NCBI GenBank assembly: GCA_013215655.1
Contig: JABSOX010000011.1
Span: forward strand, 137,024 to 201,023
Origin: Colwellia sp.
Lineage (GTDB): Bacteria > Pseudomonadota > Gammaproteobacteria > Enterobacterales > Alteromonadaceae
Length of the DNA: 64,000 bases
Direction: 5' to 3'
Under the pieces are notes generated by a model that was not told where the DNA came from, ran no database searches, and saw only the letters and a list, made by a program, of their open reading frames with translations. Positions within the stretch are counted from its first letter, which is position 1. Each line of letters begins with the position of its first letter. The position numbers and the translations under genes were made by a program. This document shows positions 1 to 9,450 of this stretch, in pieces.

Positions 1-2626
1 GATCTTTTGAAAAGAGAATTAAAGCGCCATGTATGGCCAATGCAGGAGCAATTAACAAGTCTAATTGATATTTAATAAGTGCAGAGCACAAGACCACATA
101 AGTAATGGCGACAATGGAATGTAAAAACAAATCACCATTTTGTTTTAATATTTCACCCAATCGAGAGTGCTTAAATTTCTGCTCTTTTTGATATAAAGCA
201 GCGATTAAAAATATGATTGGTAGCAATGCATAACTCACATTCGACGAATTAAATAACCATGCGACAATGACTAATAACAAGTTAATCACGATAATAAAGG
301 TTTCATTTCTTTTTAAGTGTTCAGATAGATTAATTGCATTAAAAGCAGCTCCCCAAAAAATTGCGGCAATCAACAAACCGTACATCATGTTATGCGTTTG
401 AAAGCCAATAATATTAGGGATTGCGAAACCAAGAGATAATATTCCCCAGCTGCAAATAAATTTATAGATAGACGCGCTATTTTGACGATTAAAAAAATAG
501 GCTGCTGCGAAAAAGCTTAAGAAGCCAAGTAATACCACAATGCTATTTATTAACGTTAGTTGTCCAACACCAATGGCAAAAGCGAAACTTGCTAGGCCAG
601 TCAATACTTTAGTTTCTTTGAATAATAAATGATGATTAACCTTACGCGCCAAGAACAAAGCGATTAAAGGCGAAAGCCATAGTAACATCAGTGAATTATC
701 GTCAAAGCGGCGAATAACGGAGCCTAACCAACACACAGGAATAAGTAGATAAAAAAGGATTCGTGCCGATTCCGCAAAATGTCTAACTAAGCTGCTTGGT
801 TGATATTTTCTATAAAAAGCTGACCATAACCAAAGTTGTATAAACACAGAGAATACCGCAACTTTTGCAAATAAAGGCAACATGGTAAAGCGATAACTAT
901 CAACCAATATTGCTCCTTGGTAGGCATAAAATAATGGCACGATAAGAAGTATTGCGGCAAATATTTCTATCGTTACTTGCTTACAATTTTTTGCTCTAAA
1001 CAATAAGGCTATTTGCACTAAAATAACGAGTGTTCCAGTCCAGTTACCTAACCATATATCGGCGCTTGTAATCAGTAGAATAGATAACCAAACTACCTCT
1101 AACAATTGTAAAAACGGCTTAACTCTATTTTTGCTGAAGTCATCATATACTTCATTATTGTTGATAAGTCGTTGCCAAGTAGCGATAATTACAACAATCA
1201 TTATTGATAACAACCAGCCATCAATTGATGTTAATGCCGGTAATGGAAAGTACATTGCTAACGCTGACCAACAATATAACAGTGCTATTGCCGTTAACGT
1301 TTGACCTTGATGAATGACAGCCGAAATTTTATAGCGACGAGCAATAGCAATTAACAATATTCCCTCCACCGCCCATGCTATTCCCCAATAAGCATCACCA
1401 ATGACACTGACTATGCTCAGTACAGCCCACGAAGCAGCAAGTAAGATAAAAACATAGGTTAGTTCACGTTTTACTCGATAAAAGAAAACACTAGCGCCAA
1501 TTGCTATTAAGGAATTCAAAGTAAAATTAATGCTCATTTGTACAGTGAATATATCTGTCACTTGCAAGAAAATAACCACAGTAGAACCAACAAGTGTTGC
1601 CAAAAAAACTAATGTTTTATTTGTCGGTACTTTATCTTTAAATAGGGATATTGCTACGTAAACAAAAAAGAGCAAGTAAAACAGATTAACGAGCCAAGAT
1701 GATATTTGAGTCTCTTCAAAGCCGATAAGCCATTCAAGGGAAATAAGTGTGAATGCCAAACTTAGATGAACAAGCCAAGCGCCTAGATGTCGATAAGCTA
1801 GAATCAAACTACTACACACAACAAAAGCGAGTGATAACAAATAATAGAAAGGGTCAAGACTCATTGTATTTGAAAGCATTGGCATCGTTGCAATACCTAT
1901 GATACCTAAAGCGGCAACTACCTTAGTATCTAACCACAATGCCAGAGCATGACATAACAAGGCAATGACTAGGTATAAAATGAATACAAGAAGATCAGGT
2001 AACAGCCCATAAACACTGCCAGAAAAATAAACGGCACTGTAAGACAGCAAAATACCTAATGTGACAATAGCGGTGGCAAATTCACCAAAACGCGTTTTTA
2101 TTTTTAAGTGTATGCCTAATCCCATGACACCAAGAGCCGCTATACATATTAATAACGATTTGGAACCCGCACCCAATTGATCAATAAGTAACTGCATTAA
2201 ATAGCCAAAGCCTGCAAGAGTTAAACTAATGCCAACCATGGTAAGGATGAATATCCCCAACATACCTCGTTCTTTATATGACTGGTAAATTTTAGTAACA
2301 GGGGAAAGCCACTCAAAAAGAGAAGATAAAAGTGTTTGAAAAAAGACGGTTATAAAGGAAGGTGTCGCTAACGTTAATACATCTAGCTCTGCTCTTGTGG
2401 CTAAATATTCTTCTGCTGTAATGACGGTTGTATCCGATGATTCGGCTGGCATTACCGGGGTAAGATATTCTTCAATTACAGTGATATCTTGCTGTTGAAC
2501 CTTCGTTGATGTTTGCTCTTGGACAAGCAAACTATCCAAACGACTTTCAACCGCGGTGACTCGTTCACTAAATTGAAGTTTAAGCAATGCTAATTCTGAT
2601 TTTAGCGCTTTAACTTCTTCATTCAT
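1..2626 (-). CDS. DUF2339-family polytopic membrane protein, C-terminus cut by window edge
   Basis: The minus-strand frame is open from ATG at 2626 to the left edge, giving 875 visible residues. The start (MNEEVKALKSELALLKL) follows AGGATG about ten bases upstream. Residues 1-50 form a charged, probably coiled-coil segment. A Thr/Val/Glu-rich linker follows, and from about residue 100 there are more than twenty consecutive hydrophobic helices with short polar loops. This layout (N-terminal coiled coil, then very many membrane helices, about 900 residues) is that of DUF2339 proteins, whose function is unknown. It is the first gene of a leftward transcript; its partners lie outside the window. 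An O-antigen ligase-like protein is less likely because there is no large periplasmic loop. Confidence 0.75.
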   Translation of the reverse strand, partial: MNEEVKALKSELALLKLQFSERVTAVESRLDSLLVQEQTSTKVQQQDITVIEEYLTPVMPAESSDTTVITAEEYLATRAELDVLTLATPSFITVFFQTLLSSLFEWLSPVTKIYQSYKERGMLGIFILTMVGISLTLAGFGYLMQLLIDQLGAGSKSLLICIAALGVMGLGIHLKIKTRFGEFATAIVTLGILLSYSAVYFSGSVYGLLPDLLVFILYLVIALLCHALALWLDTKVVAALGIIGIATMPMLSNTMSLDPFYYLLSLAFVVCSSLILAYRHLGAWLVHLSLAFTLISLEWLIGFEETQISSWLVNLFYLLFFVYVAISLFKDKVPTNKTLVFLATLVGSTVVIFLQVTDIFTVQMSINFTLNSLIAIGASVFFYRVKRELTYVFILLAASWAVLSIVSVIGDAYWGIAWAVEGILLIAIARRYKISAVIHQGQTLTAIALLYCWSALAMYFPLPALTSIDGWLLSIMIVVIIATWQRLINNNEVYDDFSKNRVKPFLQLLEVVWLSILLITSADIWLGNWTGTLVILVQIALLFRAKNCKQVTIEIFAAILLIVPLFYAYQGAILVDSYRFTMLPLFAKVAVFSVFIQLWLWSAFYRKYQPSSLVRHFAESARILFYLLIPVCWLGSVIRRFDDNSLMLLWLSPLIALFLARKVNHHLLFKETKVLTGLASFAFAIGVGQLTLINSIVVLLGFLSFFAAAYFFNRQNSASIYKFICSWGILSLGFAIPNIIGFQTHNMMYGLLIAAIFWGAAFNAINLSEHLKRNETFIIVINLLLVIVAWLFNSSNVSYALLPIIFLIAALYQKEQKFKHSRLGEILKQNGDLFLHSIVAITYVVLCSALIKYQLDLLIAPALAIHGALILFSKD

Positions 2627-2908
2627 TTATTACATCCTGTAATTTTATATCCGCTGTTAAGATAATGTTATAAGCGTATGACTACAATGATTAAATTAAT
2701 TTATGACAATACACTTTAATTTCACATAAAAATATCAATTCATAAAATCACGAAGATCAGAAACTGAATATCAAACTATTTTTTATATTTCCACTCAAAA
2801 ACAAACTGAAATAAAACAACAAAACATCCCTTTAAAATAGACATAACTTGATATAACGTCATATTTGATGTAATAATACTACATAAGTAATTATTATAGA
2901 GAAATAAC

Positions 2909-3055
2909 ATGGTTGATTACAAAACGGTTAAAGATGAAAAGAAGATCTTAGAGTCAACAACTTTTGACTATGACAATACTGATTGGCCACGAGATTTTGA
3001 TATACGTATTGAAGTCGCTGAGCAACGAGAAGTACTCGACAATACTTACAGCTAA
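2909..3055 (+). CDS. Small acidic hypothetical protein (48 aa)
   Basis: ATG at 2909 opens a 48-codon frame ending TAA at 3053-3055. The product begins MVDYKTVKDEKKILE and is highly charged, with no signal peptide or membrane segment. A weak AGAGA purine stretch lies about seven bases upstream. It stands alone between the divergent DUF2339 gene and the RES remnant. I recognise no family. The charge pattern and coding look favour a real small protein, but a frame this short can occur by chance. Confidence 0.35.
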   Translation: MVDYKTVKDEKKILESTTFDYDNTDWPRDFDIRIEVAEQREVLDNTYS

Positions 3056-3111
3056 GCTCGAACCTTCGAGATAGTTTCAACACGTGCAATGCTTTTACCA
3101 TCATAGATAAA

Positions 3112-3414
3112 TTAAAAATGTGACGTTTGCTTAATTGATATTACATGCTTGGGAGTAAATAATGCCCAACATGTTGCGCCGATGTTACGTACTGATTGAT
3201 ATGTTAGCCCTTGCTGTTTTTGTTTAAATAACATTCTACCAAGTTGCTGAGCGTCAGTGTAATCGCTTGGATTATAAATACATTGATCATAATTAGTTAC
3301 ATCCGCTAACTCTCCTGAAAAATAACAAGTCAGCCCGCTCATAGTAATTACATCATAGTGTAACCCCTTAATATTATTGAAATTGCACAAGGCTGCAATT
3401 ATATTAATATATTG
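3112..3414 (-). pseudogene. C-terminal remnant of a RES-domain protein (toxin family)
   Basis: The minus frame is open from 3414 (after a stop at 3415-3417) to a stop at 3112-3114. It matches the second half of RES domains: a strand-rich SGELADVTNY segment, then DYTDAQQLGRML, GLTYQSVRN and ATCWALFTPKHV, which correspond to the family pattern Y..sq.lG..l, Gi.ypSvR and C.avF.P. The N-terminal half, with the usual Arg and Tyr/Glu residues, is absent and there is no ATG; the only in-frame start is a TTG at 3390. RES proteins are NAD-degrading toxins usually paired with an Xre/DUF2384 antitoxin. No antitoxin is visible, so this looks like a dead relic. Confidence 0.6.
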
Positions 3415-3490
3415 TTACAAATTTGTTAATTTAATTGTTTTATGCTATTTTTTTTGTGTGTTTTTTAAACAAAACAAAAGGGAGAGTAAA

Positions 3491-5827
3491 ATGAACACAC
3501 AAAAAGTAAATGTATATTGTCGACAGTTAAGTCTATTTCTAACCATAATTTTAACCAGTTTAAACACCTACGCAGAGCAAGGAAGTCTGTGGATTACTAT
3601 TGGCAGTGATGCCGTTAAACAAGCTGAACATATTGGTGCAAAGCTTGCGCCCGCGTTAGAAGGTCCATCTCTAATGCAAAGCCCAGTGTTAATTTATCAA
3701 ATAAATGAGGAAAAATTAGCTGAGTTATCAAAGTTAATGCACGAAAATCATAATCGCTGTGGTGGTTATATTGTGCATGATAGCTATCAAGAAGCGGTTG
3801 ATGCACTTAAAGGTCCAGCACAATTATTAGCGTTTAATGCACCGCCGATCCAACAACAAGCTCGTGTAGATGAATTATTACCGCAAATACTTGCCAATAA
3901 TATTCGTGGCAATATTGCCTCATTAAGCAATTTCACTAATCGCTTTTATAATACTCGTACCGGTGCTGAAGCCGCGGACTGGCTCACCCAACAATGGCAA
4001 AACTTAGCAGCGTCAAAACCTTGGGTAACGGTAGAACCTTATAATCATAGTGGTTGGGGTCAAAACTCGGTTATTTTAAAAATACAGGGCAGTGAATTTC
4101 CAAATGAAATACTGGTGATGGGTGCTCATTTAGACTCTACTGCTGGTCGTAGCACCACTGAAGGCACCAGAGCACCCGGTGCCGATGATGATGCTTCAGG
4201 TATTGCCTCATTAATGCAAGTAGCCCGAGTATTACTCAATGATGGTAAACAACCACAACGTAGTGTTCATATTATGGGTTATGCCGCTGAAGAAGTCGGT
4301 TTAAGAGGTTCTAAAGAAATAGCTACCGCATATAAAAACCGTGGTGAGAATGTGGTTGCCGCATTGCAACTCGATATGACCAATTATCATGGTTCTAATG
4401 ACGATATTGTTTTTATGACCGATTATGTCAACGCAAGTTTCAATAGCTACATGAAATCATTGTTGGATACCTACCAGCCACAAGTTAACTATGGTGATGA
4501 CCGCTGTGGTTATGCCTGTTCTGATCATGCCTCTTGGTATAATCAAGGTTATCCAACCAGTATGCCGTTTGAAGCTACATTTAATGGCGCTAACCCAGCA
4601 ATACATTCACGTAATGATACCTTAGCAAATAGTGATCCTCAGGCTGAAAACTCAGTGCCATTTGCACGCTTAGCATTAAGTTTTGCTATTGAAATGGCTA
4701 ACCCCAGAGCCGATTCAAGTAACGTCGCTCCTACCGCTAAATTTAGTTCGGTATGTGATAGCTATACTTGTGATTACAATAGTAATACCTCTAGCGATAG
4801 TGATGGTCAAATTGTTAGTTATCTTTGGAATTTTGGCGATGGTGGTATTAGCACTTCAGCAAATCCTGCTCATACATATAGTAGCTCAGGTCTATTTTCA
4901 GTGGTATTAACAGTAACAGATAACCAAGGCGCTAGTGGCCGAAGAATACATAATGTTGATGTGCCCGGCGATGTTATTGATCCCCCCGTATTATCAATTG
5001 ATTATAGCTGCAATCAACTCTCCTGTAATTTTGATAGTTCGGCTGCTGATAGCGATACTCCTATTGTTTCTTACCAATGGAATTTTGGTGACGGCAATAG
5101 CAGTTCTGCATCAGCTCCAAGCTACACCTATGCCCAAGCAGGAACATATACGGTCTCATTAACGATCACCGATCAACAGGGTTTAACAGAGACGGCTGCA
5201 ATCACCGTCACGGTTCAGCAAGACCCTAATAATAGTTGTGACGGAACCCCCTTATGGCAGCAAACTAAAAGTTACGCTTTGGGTGATAATGTACAATTTA
5301 ACAATAAAAAATATCAGGCAATTTGGTGGTCAACGGGTGCTGACCCTGAAGTTTATAGCAACGTATGGAAATTTATCGAAAATTGCGGAGATGGCGGTGG
5401 TGGCGATCCACAAGCGCCAATAGCAAAATTCACTTACAGTGTTAACGCAATGCAGGCTAACTTCACCGATCAATCAAGTGATGATAAAGGGATCAACGCT
5501 TATTTGTGGAATTTTGGTGACCAACAAACCAGCCAAATACAAAGTCCCGATCATACTTATAGCCAAGCAGGTAGCTATTCAGTCAGCCTTAAAGTAACCG
5601 ATGGTGATAATTTAACGGATACTTATAATCAAGTGGTTACAATTGAGGGACAAAGTGGAGAATGTAATGCCAATGAGTGGCAAGCAGCCTCGGTTTATGT
5701 CACTGGAGATCGTGTTGCCCATAACAATGTGGAATATACCGCGCGTTGGTGGACACGTAATAACAATCCAGCTGAAAATTCAGGCCCTTGGGACGTTTGG
5801 AAAAACGAAGGAAATTGCACACCCTAA
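3491..5827 (+). CDS. Secreted M28 zinc aminopeptidase with PKD and chitin-binding-type domains
   Basis: 778 residues from ATG at 3491, preceded by GGGAGAG; an in-frame ATG at 3377 lacks a good ribosome site and would spoil the signal peptide (cleavage near TYA-EQ, residue 28). The M28 catalytic domain spans about 130-410. Zinc and catalytic residues are visible: His213 in GAHLDST, the Asp run at 232-234 in GADDDASG, Glu-Glu 267-268 in AAEEVGLRGS, and a late SDHASW histidine. The tail reads PKD, PKD, CBM5/12-like, PKD, CBM5/12-like; the CBM-like units carry W..tksYa.GD.V.f....Y.a.WWs.g. Known M28 relatives release N-terminal amino acids outside the cell. The CBM5/12-like units suggest anchoring to chitin or chitin-bound protein. 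Convergent with a GH20 hexosaminidase. Confidence 0.88.
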   Translation: MNTQKVNVYCRQLSLFLTIILTSLNTYAEQGSLWITIGSDAVKQAEHIGAKLAPALEGPSLMQSPVLIYQINEEKLAELSKLMHENHNRCGGYIVHDSYQEAVDALKGPAQLLAFNAPPIQQQARVDELLPQILANNIRGNIASLSNFTNRFYNTRTGAEAADWLTQQWQNLAASKPWVTVEPYNHSGWGQNSVILKIQGSEFPNEILVMGAHLDSTAGRSTTEGTRAPGADDDASGIASLMQVARVLLNDGKQPQRSVHIMGYAAEEVGLRGSKEIATAYKNRGENVVAALQLDMTNYHGSNDDIVFMTDYVNASFNSYMKSLLDTYQPQVNYGDDRCGYACSDHASWYNQGYPTSMPFEATFNGANPAIHSRNDTLANSDPQAENSVPFARLALSFAIEMANPRADSSNVAPTAKFSSVCDSYTCDYNSNTSSDSDGQIVSYLWNFGDGGISTSANPAHTYSSSGLFSVVLTVTDNQGASGRRIHNVDVPGDVIDPPVLSIDYSCNQLSCNFDSSAADSDTPIVSYQWNFGDGNSSSASAPSYTYAQAGTYTVSLTITDQQGLTETAAITVTVQQDPNNSCDGTPLWQQTKSYALGDNVQFNNKKYQAIWWSTGADPEVYSNVWKFIENCGDGGGGDPQAPIAKFTYSVNAMQANFTDQSSDDKGINAYLWNFGDQQTSQIQSPDHTYSQAGSYSVSLKVTDGDNLTDTYNQVVTIEGQSGECNANEWQAASVYVTGDRVAHNNVEYTARWWTRNNNPAENSGPWDVWKNEGNCTP

Positions 5828-5856
5828 CTTTTAATAGTTTTCATGAAACGAAACAA

Positions 5857-5884
5857 AGTCCCAAATGTTCTGGGACTTTTTATT
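5857..5884 (+). terminator. Rho-independent terminator after the M28 peptidase
   Basis: AGTCCCA (5857-5863) and TGGGACT (5871-5877) form a perfect 7-bp stem with a 7-base loop, followed directly by a T-rich run. It lies 30 bp after the peptidase stop. Confidence 0.85.
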
Positions 5885-5893
5885 TATCAACGT

Positions 5894-6053
5894 TATACCA
5901 ATTCATCTAAATATTTGCTCACCCTTGCTTGCTAAAATCAACAAGTGCTGCGTTGCTTTCAATCCTAATAGCCAGCTATTACTCAATCAAACGCCTTGCT
6001 CTTGTTAATTTTTCTGCGCAATCATTGACCACCAATTTAGACGAAATGGTATT
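5894..6053. repeat. MITE-like element with about 18-bp terminal inverted repeats
   Basis: The segment starts ATACCAATTCATCTAAAT (5895-5912) and ends AATTTAGACGAAATGGTAT (6034-6052). The end is the reverse complement of the start with two or three mismatches. The roughly 160-bp element has no ORF. It lies between the peptidase terminator and the GH20 gene, and its right tip supplies the GH20 stop codon (6052-6054). No transposase of matching ends is present in the window. Confidence 0.6.
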
Positions 6054-7560
6054 ATTTACCGTAATAGTTAATCTGTAAAGCATCTAAATGTGTTTTAATA
6101 ACCGATAACCGTTGTTTAAATTGAGCAAAGTCACGATGTTTTTCAGCGCTCCATGCGACTTCGGCAATAGCACTTAAGCGCGGCCATAAGCGGTTATCTG
6201 CACCGGCCTCATCAACCACCATTTCAGTCCATAATGGCGCTTCAATACCGACCACCAGAGGATAGTTTTCAGGTTTAAAACTATAAACACGCGCTAAACT
6301 GACGCCATCTTTAGTACACCAATCAAAGGTATTTTCTTGTCCGGCAACATTACCATGGTCAAAATAGGTATAACTACAGCGTGATAAAACCAGGTGGATA
6401 TTTCGATCAATTGCCGACTGAATATCGTACTCATCATTCCAAAGTTGCAACAAAGAGTCACTATGTAACTCTCCTTTAGACGCTTCCTCCCATGCGATAG
6501 TTTTACGACCTAAATTTTGTAAAATATTATCAGTGCGTTCAATAAATTCGGCATAACGAACATGCTCTATTTCGTCACCTCCAATATGAATATATTGTGT
6601 AGGAAAAATATCAACCAATTCACTTAATACACTAGTGACAAATGGGTAAATAATTTCAGGTTTATCAAGACAAAGTGAACTCCAACCAACTTGCATACCT
6701 TCATATAATTCAAAAGACTTAGCATCTTCACAAGCTAATTCATTATAAGAAGCAATCGCCGCTTGAATATGACCGGGCATATCAATCTCAGGGATAATTT
6801 CAACACCATGTAGCTGAGCAAAAGCAACCAAGTCTCGCATCTGTTCTTGGCTGTAAAAGCCCCCGCCGCCACCATTAACTTGCGTTTTAGCACCAATACT
6901 GGTTAATTTAGGATAAGCTTTTATTTCAATACGCCAGCCTTGATCATCCGTTAAATGCAAATGTAATTTATTCAATTTAAACAATGCCATACGCTCAACA
7001 TGTCGTTTAAGGTAATCTATTGAAATAAAATGTCGAGCAACATCAATCATGCTACCACGCCAGGCATAACGAGGCTGATCAGTGATATCGACTTTAGGTA
7101 AAACATAATTAGCGCTGGCTTGAGCAGGTAATAATTGTCGTAATGTCTGCACACCATAAAACAAACCTACATCACTCACCGCACTGATCTCAATACCTTC
7201 GTCAATACGAAGCTGATAGCCTTCTTCTGTTAAAGATAACGATGGGTCTAGGTTAAAACGAATCGTTAGTGTTGACTCATCACTTACTGATAATTGTAAG
7301 TGATTCAACAACTTCGTAATTGCTTGGGTACTGGCGGGAGTATTATCCGCAAGAACTAATTTAACTGTTTCGCTAAGAGCTAACTGACCTTCTATTACGG
7401 TTAACTCTTGTGGATAGGGTATTAAATTAAACGGCGATAGTGATGAAGCCAAAGCAATATGCGTACTTGTTAACTCAGGAGAAGTCCTTGCTGAAGAGTC
7501 ACTTTTTCCACCACAGGCCAGCTGCAATACACACATCAACAGTATTAGTAACTTATTCAT
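6052..7560 (-). CDS. GH20 beta-N-acetylhexosaminidase lipoprotein
   Basis: 502 residues from ATG at 7560. A lipoprotein signal with lipobox LQLAC puts the lipidated Cys at residue 16. Residues 45-160 form the GH20b lead-in domain and 165-495 the catalytic barrel. Family signatures seen are LHLTDDQGWR (near 202), IIPEIDMPGH (255-264) and the catalytic Asp329-Glu330 pair in HIGGDE. The enzyme removes terminal GlcNAc/GalNAc from chito-oligosaccharides or peptidoglycan fragments, here at the periplasmic face of a membrane. It is convergent with the chitin-binding-type M28 peptidase, which supports chitin use. The stop codon overlaps the tip of the MITE-like element, so the C-terminus may have been slightly altered by insertion. 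Confidence 0.9.
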   Translation of the reverse strand: MNKLLILLMCVLQLACGGKSDSSARTSPELTSTHIALASSLSPFNLIPYPQELTVIEGQLALSETVKLVLADNTPASTQAITKLLNHLQLSVSDESTLTIRFNLDPSLSLTEEGYQLRIDEGIEISAVSDVGLFYGVQTLRQLLPAQASANYVLPKVDITDQPRYAWRGSMIDVARHFISIDYLKRHVERMALFKLNKLHLHLTDDQGWRIEIKAYPKLTSIGAKTQVNGGGGGFYSQEQMRDLVAFAQLHGVEIIPEIDMPGHIQAAIASYNELACEDAKSFELYEGMQVGWSSLCLDKPEIIYPFVTSVLSELVDIFPTQYIHIGGDEIEHVRYAEFIERTDNILQNLGRKTIAWEEASKGELHSDSLLQLWNDEYDIQSAIDRNIHLVLSRCSYTYFDHGNVAGQENTFDWCTKDGVSLARVYSFKPENYPLVVGIEAPLWTEMVVDEAGADNRLWPRLSAIAEVAWSAEKHRDFAQFKQRLSVIKTHLDALQINYYGK

Positions 7561-7826
7561 AAGTGTCTTTATTTTTAATCGTCTAATAACTTCTATCTTA
7601 TTGTTTAATTAGAGTTACTTCAACAAACAGTCCTTTTTGGTTAATGTCTTCTTGAACTTTTTAACGATAGTCAGTAGCATGTAACTGGCTTAGTCGGAGC
7701 CCCCATCACTCGCGGAAAGAACCCTGTTCACGGCATATCAACTGAAACTGCATTAGCAGTAACAATCTGATTTTTTACCTTCTTTTTCTGTTAGGCGAGT
7801 GCGGAAACTATAAGAATGGTGAAAAT

Positions 7827-9113
7827 ATGCAATCTCTAAACAGTTTTATTCTAAATCTCAATCAGCAAAAAAACATTGCCAAAAAACGCCTAAAAGCTAT
7901 CCGTAATGGCGAACTTAGTGCCATGGCTAAAGTACAGAAATTCCATACCCACTCTATCCAAATCAATGCCAATAATATCAAACTGGCCGATGTTCAATAC
8001 GCGCTAGCACGAGAACTTGGCTTACCAAGCTGGAGTAAACTCAAACAGCATATAGAAGAGTTGGATCACCATCGCCAAGCCATCTCTGATCATGTGGCAC
8101 CTTTAGATAGTGACGCTACTACGCTTCATGTTCGTTGCGGACATGACATCCAAAGTAAATTGAGAGAATGTCGCTTTGAGGGAGAGTTTTTACCGCTCAT
8201 TGATCCGTTATGTATCGGACCATTACCGGCTTCTCAAAAAGACTTTGTTGTCCGACGAGCCCAATACGTGCACCAAACTTTGCTTCCGATCATTGGTCGT
8301 GCCGAGGAGGAAATTGATTGTATTATTGAATCTGAAACTGCAAATTTAGCGAAGCTACTCAGTGAGCAATATGAAAGAATTGTCTTTTGGGTAGAGCATG
8401 ATTGCTATGATCAACTAATGTTGGTTTACGCATTAACTCAACTAGAGTCTGCACAAAAGACCACCGTTGAGATAATCGAAGTCAATCAGTTTCCTGGCAC
8501 CGATAGATTCATCGGTTTTGGTCAACTACCTGCCGAAGCTATTCGCTCTTGCTGGCAAAAACGTAAAGTAGTGACACCAAAGCTCATGATTCAGGCTACT
8601 AAGTGCTGGCAAGCGCTAATTTCCTCGCAACCATCTTCGTTAGTTGATCTATTACAATCAGATAGCCTTGACTGCTTACCCAATATGAGCAAAGCGCTAA
8701 AGCGCCACCTTCAAGAACTGCCTAACCATAGTACAGGCTTGAGCTTAACTCAGACGCTTGCTATGCAAGTACTGAGCAATGAAAATGTGCCTATAACAGC
8801 AAGCTCTTGGTTTATAAAGTATCAAAAAAAAGAACCCCTGCCTTTTCTTGGTGATGTAATGTTTTACGCTTTATTACTACCTTTGGCGCAAGGTGACACT
8901 CCTTTGATTAAACTGACAAATCAACAAAGTCCTTGGTGGGAACATTTAGTCTCCATCACAGAGTACGGACAAGCCTGCCTCATAAGCGATATTGTTTACA
9001 TTCAAGATTATTGGGTTGGCGGGATACACTGTAAAAAGACAGCACAATGGCAGTGGGATCACCAAGAGACCAATACATTATCGGTAAAATCTCTTATTGT
9101 GACTGATAGCTAG
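7827..9113 (+). CDS. DUF1835 domain-containing protein
   Basis: 428 residues, cytoplasmic (no signal or membrane helix). An N-terminal helical segment (1-85, including LARELGLPSWSKLKQHI) is of the kind often seen before DUF1835. DUF1835 begins near residue 99 with LHVRCGHDIQSKLRE and runs to about 225 (IDPLCIGPLP, VFWVEHDCYDQLML). The C-terminal half resembles the DUF3658-type partner region. The molecular function of the family is not established. The gene stands alone, 266 bp from GH20 and 337 bp from the next gene. Confidence 0.75.
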   Translation: MQSLNSFILNLNQQKNIAKKRLKAIRNGELSAMAKVQKFHTHSIQINANNIKLADVQYALARELGLPSWSKLKQHIEELDHHRQAISDHVAPLDSDATTLHVRCGHDIQSKLRECRFEGEFLPLIDPLCIGPLPASQKDFVVRRAQYVHQTLLPIIGRAEEEIDCIIESETANLAKLLSEQYERIVFWVEHDCYDQLMLVYALTQLESAQKTTVEIIEVNQFPGTDRFIGFGQLPAEAIRSCWQKRKVVTPKLMIQATKCWQALISSQPSSLVDLLQSDSLDCLPNMSKALKRHLQELPNHSTGLSLTQTLAMQVLSNENVPITASSWFIKYQKKEPLPFLGDVMFYALLLPLAQGDTPLIKLTNQQSPWWEHLVSITEYGQACLISDIVYIQDYWVGGIHCKKTAQWQWDHQETNTLSVKSLIVTDS

Positions 9114-9133
9114 AAAATTATACACTTTTCAAT

Positions 9134-9170
9134 ACAGCGTCAAAATACATTATATGTGTTTTTGCGCTGT
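9134..9170 (+). terminator. Long hairpin downstream of the DUF1835 gene
   Basis: ACAGCG (9134-9139) pairs with CGCTGT (9165-9170), and an inner AAAATACA/TGTGTTTT arm extends the stem with one G-T wobble. It sits 20 bp after the DUF1835 stop. No good U-run follows, so it may be a processing or Rho-dependent end. The rest of the 9114-9450 gap shows no further gene. Confidence 0.4.
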
Positions 9171-9450
9171 TAATATCAAAACCGAACTCACATAAAACTC
9201 GCACAGTAATTACCATAATAGATTTGGGCAGCGTTTGTTCTTTTTTTGTAAATGAAAAGAATGAGACATAATCGGCCTGAAAACTAACAGTGTAGCGTCA
9301 ATTTTTCAGAGTATTTGTTTTGATATCAACGTTATGTATCGGATTTTTCGACCACGCTAACTATTGATTATATCGAATAGGATGTTTATATTAATTCTAC
9401 TTCCTTTTGAAAATAAAATAGCAGCTAACTATTATTAAAATAAGGTAATT

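Noticed and set aside
7684-7805. GGCT...AGCC dyad and GTTAGGC before the DUF1835 gene as an attC site
   Set aside because: The core lies far from the dyad and the arm sequence and spacing do not match S1-S3.
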